Under the pieces are notes generated by a model. It was given only the letters and a program-made list of their open reading frames with translations. It made no database searches and was not told where the DNA came from. A DNA stretch of 6,448 nucleotides from NCBI GenBank assembly GCA_945862475.1, contig CAMAYW010000148.1:1-6448 (forward strand). Direction: 5' to 3'. This DNA is from Bacteriovorax stolpii (GTDB taxonomy: Bacteria > Bdellovibrionota > Bacteriovoracia > Bacteriovoracales > Bacteriovoracaceae). Below, one piece after another: positions 4,846-6,448 of the stretch. The position numbers and the translations under genes were made by a program. Position 1 is the first letter of the stretch; each line of letters begins with the position of its first letter.

Positions 4846-6448
4846 GCTTTTTTCCCAGATACATTGAGGCTGCTTTATACCTGACTTCTCTATAACCTTT
4901 AATATTGTCCAACTCGAGTAATCGAGATCGAGACGGAAATTCCTCTAACAGTTCTTTCCTAACCTGTTGTGAAATTTCTTTTTCTTTCTTGTGCCATTCC
5001 GGCATAAGCAGTCTTAAAGATCGGAAATGTCTCATAACTTTTAACATCCATCTCTTGGGAGAAAAATCAAATTCAATTTTTTTCCCTAAGACTTCAAAAG
5101 CTGGACGATTAATATGAACAATTTCAAATGAACTGCCCAAGAGTCCATATCTTTCTTGATCGATCGCAGTTTTCAATGGAGAAATCATTAAGTGAGAAAC
5201 AAAAACCTCATCCTTAATCCAAAACGTTTTTGCTAAAACTCTTAAAGCGAGAGAGAGATCTTCGGACGAGTATTTCTTTCTCAACTGAAGGGACATTTCA
5301 TAAAACTGGCCCAAAAATTTACCCTGATCAAAAACGATAATATCGTGCAAATATTGTCTTATGTGGGATGAGGGAATTTCTGTAAAACGCTCACCAAACA
5401 TTTTTATATAGGTATTCCAGAGGTTCACAAATCTTTCACCTCGTTGCCAAGGATAGGCCACAAGTGAAACACTTTTCTCCCAAAGTTTTTTATCATCAAA
5501 AACGGATGTCTGCTGAATCTCCCACCGATTTAAGTGCCAATCTCTTCCCATCTGAAATGCTTCCCAATTCGGTTCGAATTCAAGCTTTGGTAGTGCTGAA
5601 TTAAAAGCTAGCTTAAGATCGTCTAAACTAAAAGGAAGCCTTCCAGCTTGATAGGCGATCCCTAAAATCATGGCAGAAGCATATACTGGTCTTTGAAATC
5701 TTTCAAAGCTCATTTTTTTAAGTGGCGCCATCACAAGTCTGTCACCCACCTTGTTCTTTAGATCTAATCGGAGAGATTCTTGTGTGGTCACGGGCCTCTC
5801 AATTCCTCTATCTAAAAGAATAGAGAGTGGAACTTGGAATTCTTCATCAACGATCATAAGTCCATCAGTACTCAAATACTCAATGGCACGAGCACCTTCG
5901 AGTAAATCTGGAGACAATACAAGATCACTCGTTCCCAACGGAATCACTGGTCCATGAGTTTTCTTATTTGAATAGATTGAAAGATGACTTGTGACAGAAC
6001 CATTTCGTTGAGCGAGGCCCTTTTGATCAACAAATTTAAATTTGAGATCATCTCTTCCGCCCATCCTTGAAGCCCCTTCGGCTATGATTCTAGAAATTGT
6101 TGTTACCCCAGAGCCACCAACACCAATGACTAGCGTTCTAAAATCTTGACCTGAAGAAATATTCTCAAAAGATTTTTTGAATTCAGGAACTGGTAAATGA
6201 TCCCAACTTGTTTTCTTCTTACTGGCCTTTTTATATTTAGTAGGATGAAAATCAGAAACTTTAACTAATTCAAAACTTGGACAAGCCTTAATTTTTGTAC
6301 AATAGGAGTCAGAGACACAAATTTGAGGATCAATAATGACTTTTGTCCCATAGGCATCTTGCGTTTGAGAAAGACCTGGACAACCAGTCATTTCAACACA
6401 GGCCCTGCAATCCTCGCATGCCAGAGTATTGATCTGATAAAACTCTCG
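4838..6448 (-). CDS. Indolepyruvate:ferredoxin oxidoreductase (fused type), C-terminal part
   Basis: The frame is open to the right edge; 536 residues are visible, and the ATG at 6391 is internal because the 19 codons before it continue the domain. Numbering from the edge, a ferredoxin-like module comes first: CxxCxxCx5CP (C11, C14, C17, C23), then C44-x5-C50-x4-C56-P-S-F. The second spacing is characteristic of the single-chain proteobacterial enzymes of about 1,150 residues. Next comes the gamma-subunit-like domain, with a GVGGSGVTT loop at about 109-117 and VDQKGLAQRNGSVTSHL at about 140-156, extending to about residue 290. The rest (about 300-536) resembles the C-terminal DUF6537-type region, ending near NIKGYREVR. 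The missing N-terminal half should hold the thiamine-diphosphate-binding domains. The family oxidatively decarboxylates indolepyruvate and other aryl or branched 2-oxoacids to acyl-CoA with ferredoxin as acceptor. It is followed, with an 8-base overlap, by the Nudix-MBL gene. Exact substrate is not readable from sequence. Confidence 0.88.
   Translation of the reverse strand, partial: REFYQINTLACEDCRACVEMTGCPGLSQTQDAYGTKVIIDPQICVSDSYCTKIKACPSFELVKVSDFHPTKYKKASKKKTSWDHLPVPEFKKSFENISSGQDFRTLVIGVGGSGVTTISRIIAEGASRMGGRDDLKFKFVDQKGLAQRNGSVTSHLSIYSNKKTHGPVIPLGTSDLVLSPDLLEGARAIEYLSTDGLMIVDEEFQVPLSILLDRGIERPVTTQESLRLDLKNKVGDRLVMAPLKKMSFERFQRPVYASAMILGIAYQAGRLPFSLDDLKLAFNSALPKLEFEPNWEAFQMGRDWHLNRWEIQQTSVFDDKKLWEKSVSLVAYPWQRGERFVNLWNTYIKMFGERFTEIPSSHIRQYLHDIIVFDQGKFLGQFYEMSLQLRKKYSSEDLSLALRVLAKTFWIKDEVFVSHLMISPLKTAIDQERYGLLGSSFEIVHINRPAFEVLGKKIEFDFSPKRWMLKVMRHFRSLRLLMPEWHKKEKEISQQVRKELLEEFPSRSRLLELDNIKGYREVRYKAASMYLGKKHV

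Noticed and set aside
4905..5957. Open frames at 4905-5117 and 5751-5957 on the plus strand, antisense to the oxidoreductase
   Set aside because: They are low-complexity, serine/arginine-rich readings opposite a well-supported gene, with no independent evidence.
4838..6391. ATG at 6391 as the start of the oxidoreductase
   Set aside because: The 19 upstream codons supply C11, C14 and C17 of the iron-sulphur motif that ends at the GCP just after this Met, and the family is about twice the visible length.

Overview
The window is an AT-rich stretch of a bacterial chromosome with very little space between genes. A signal-peptide-bearing protein, an HD-GYP-type signalling domain and a fused, proteobacterial-style indolepyruvate:ferredoxin oxidoreductase point to a Gram-negative bacterium. 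The low GC, the degenerate HD-GYP domain and several proteins of no obvious family would suit a member of Bdellovibrionota (Bacteriovorax or Bdellovibrio relatives). That placement is inference; there is no rRNA or marker gene to confirm it. I see no tRNA, rRNA, CRISPR array, insertion sequence or phage gene, and no gene-free stretch over 100 bases.

Left part (1-791, plus strand): the 3' end of an HD-GYP-like gene whose start lies before the window, then a 92-base gap, then a 72-residue protein with a very strong ribosome binding site. The gap holds a weak promoter candidate and a perfect 7-6-7 dyad. The small gene ends just before a 14-bp hairpin that lies inside the last codons of the convergent gene.

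Middle part (761-3049): two minus-strand genes overlapping by 11 bases encode paralogous polytopic membrane proteins of about 370 residues. Eight histidines and several aspartates are identical between them, which suggests a membrane metalloprotein or haem/metal-dependent enzyme of a family I cannot name. A good sigma70-type promoter for the pair lies in the 71-base divergent region, which it shares with the next plus-strand gene and with a 7-6-7 inverted repeat.

Right part (3050-6448): a small exported protein of unknown function (plus strand) ends tail to tail with a minus-strand pair. In that pair, the C-terminal half of a fused indolepyruvate:ferredoxin oxidoreductase (start beyond the window) overlaps by 8 bases a Nudix + metallo-beta-lactamase fusion. 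The two are almost certainly co-transcribed. The first makes arylacyl-CoA (or similar acyl-CoA) from 2-oxoacids. The second has two hydrolase domains that could act on CoA or nucleotide derivatives, so a joint role in amino-acid/acyl-CoA breakdown is plausible but unproven.

The least explained items are the tandem histidine-rich membrane proteins and the Nudix-MBL fusion coupled to the oxidoreductase.
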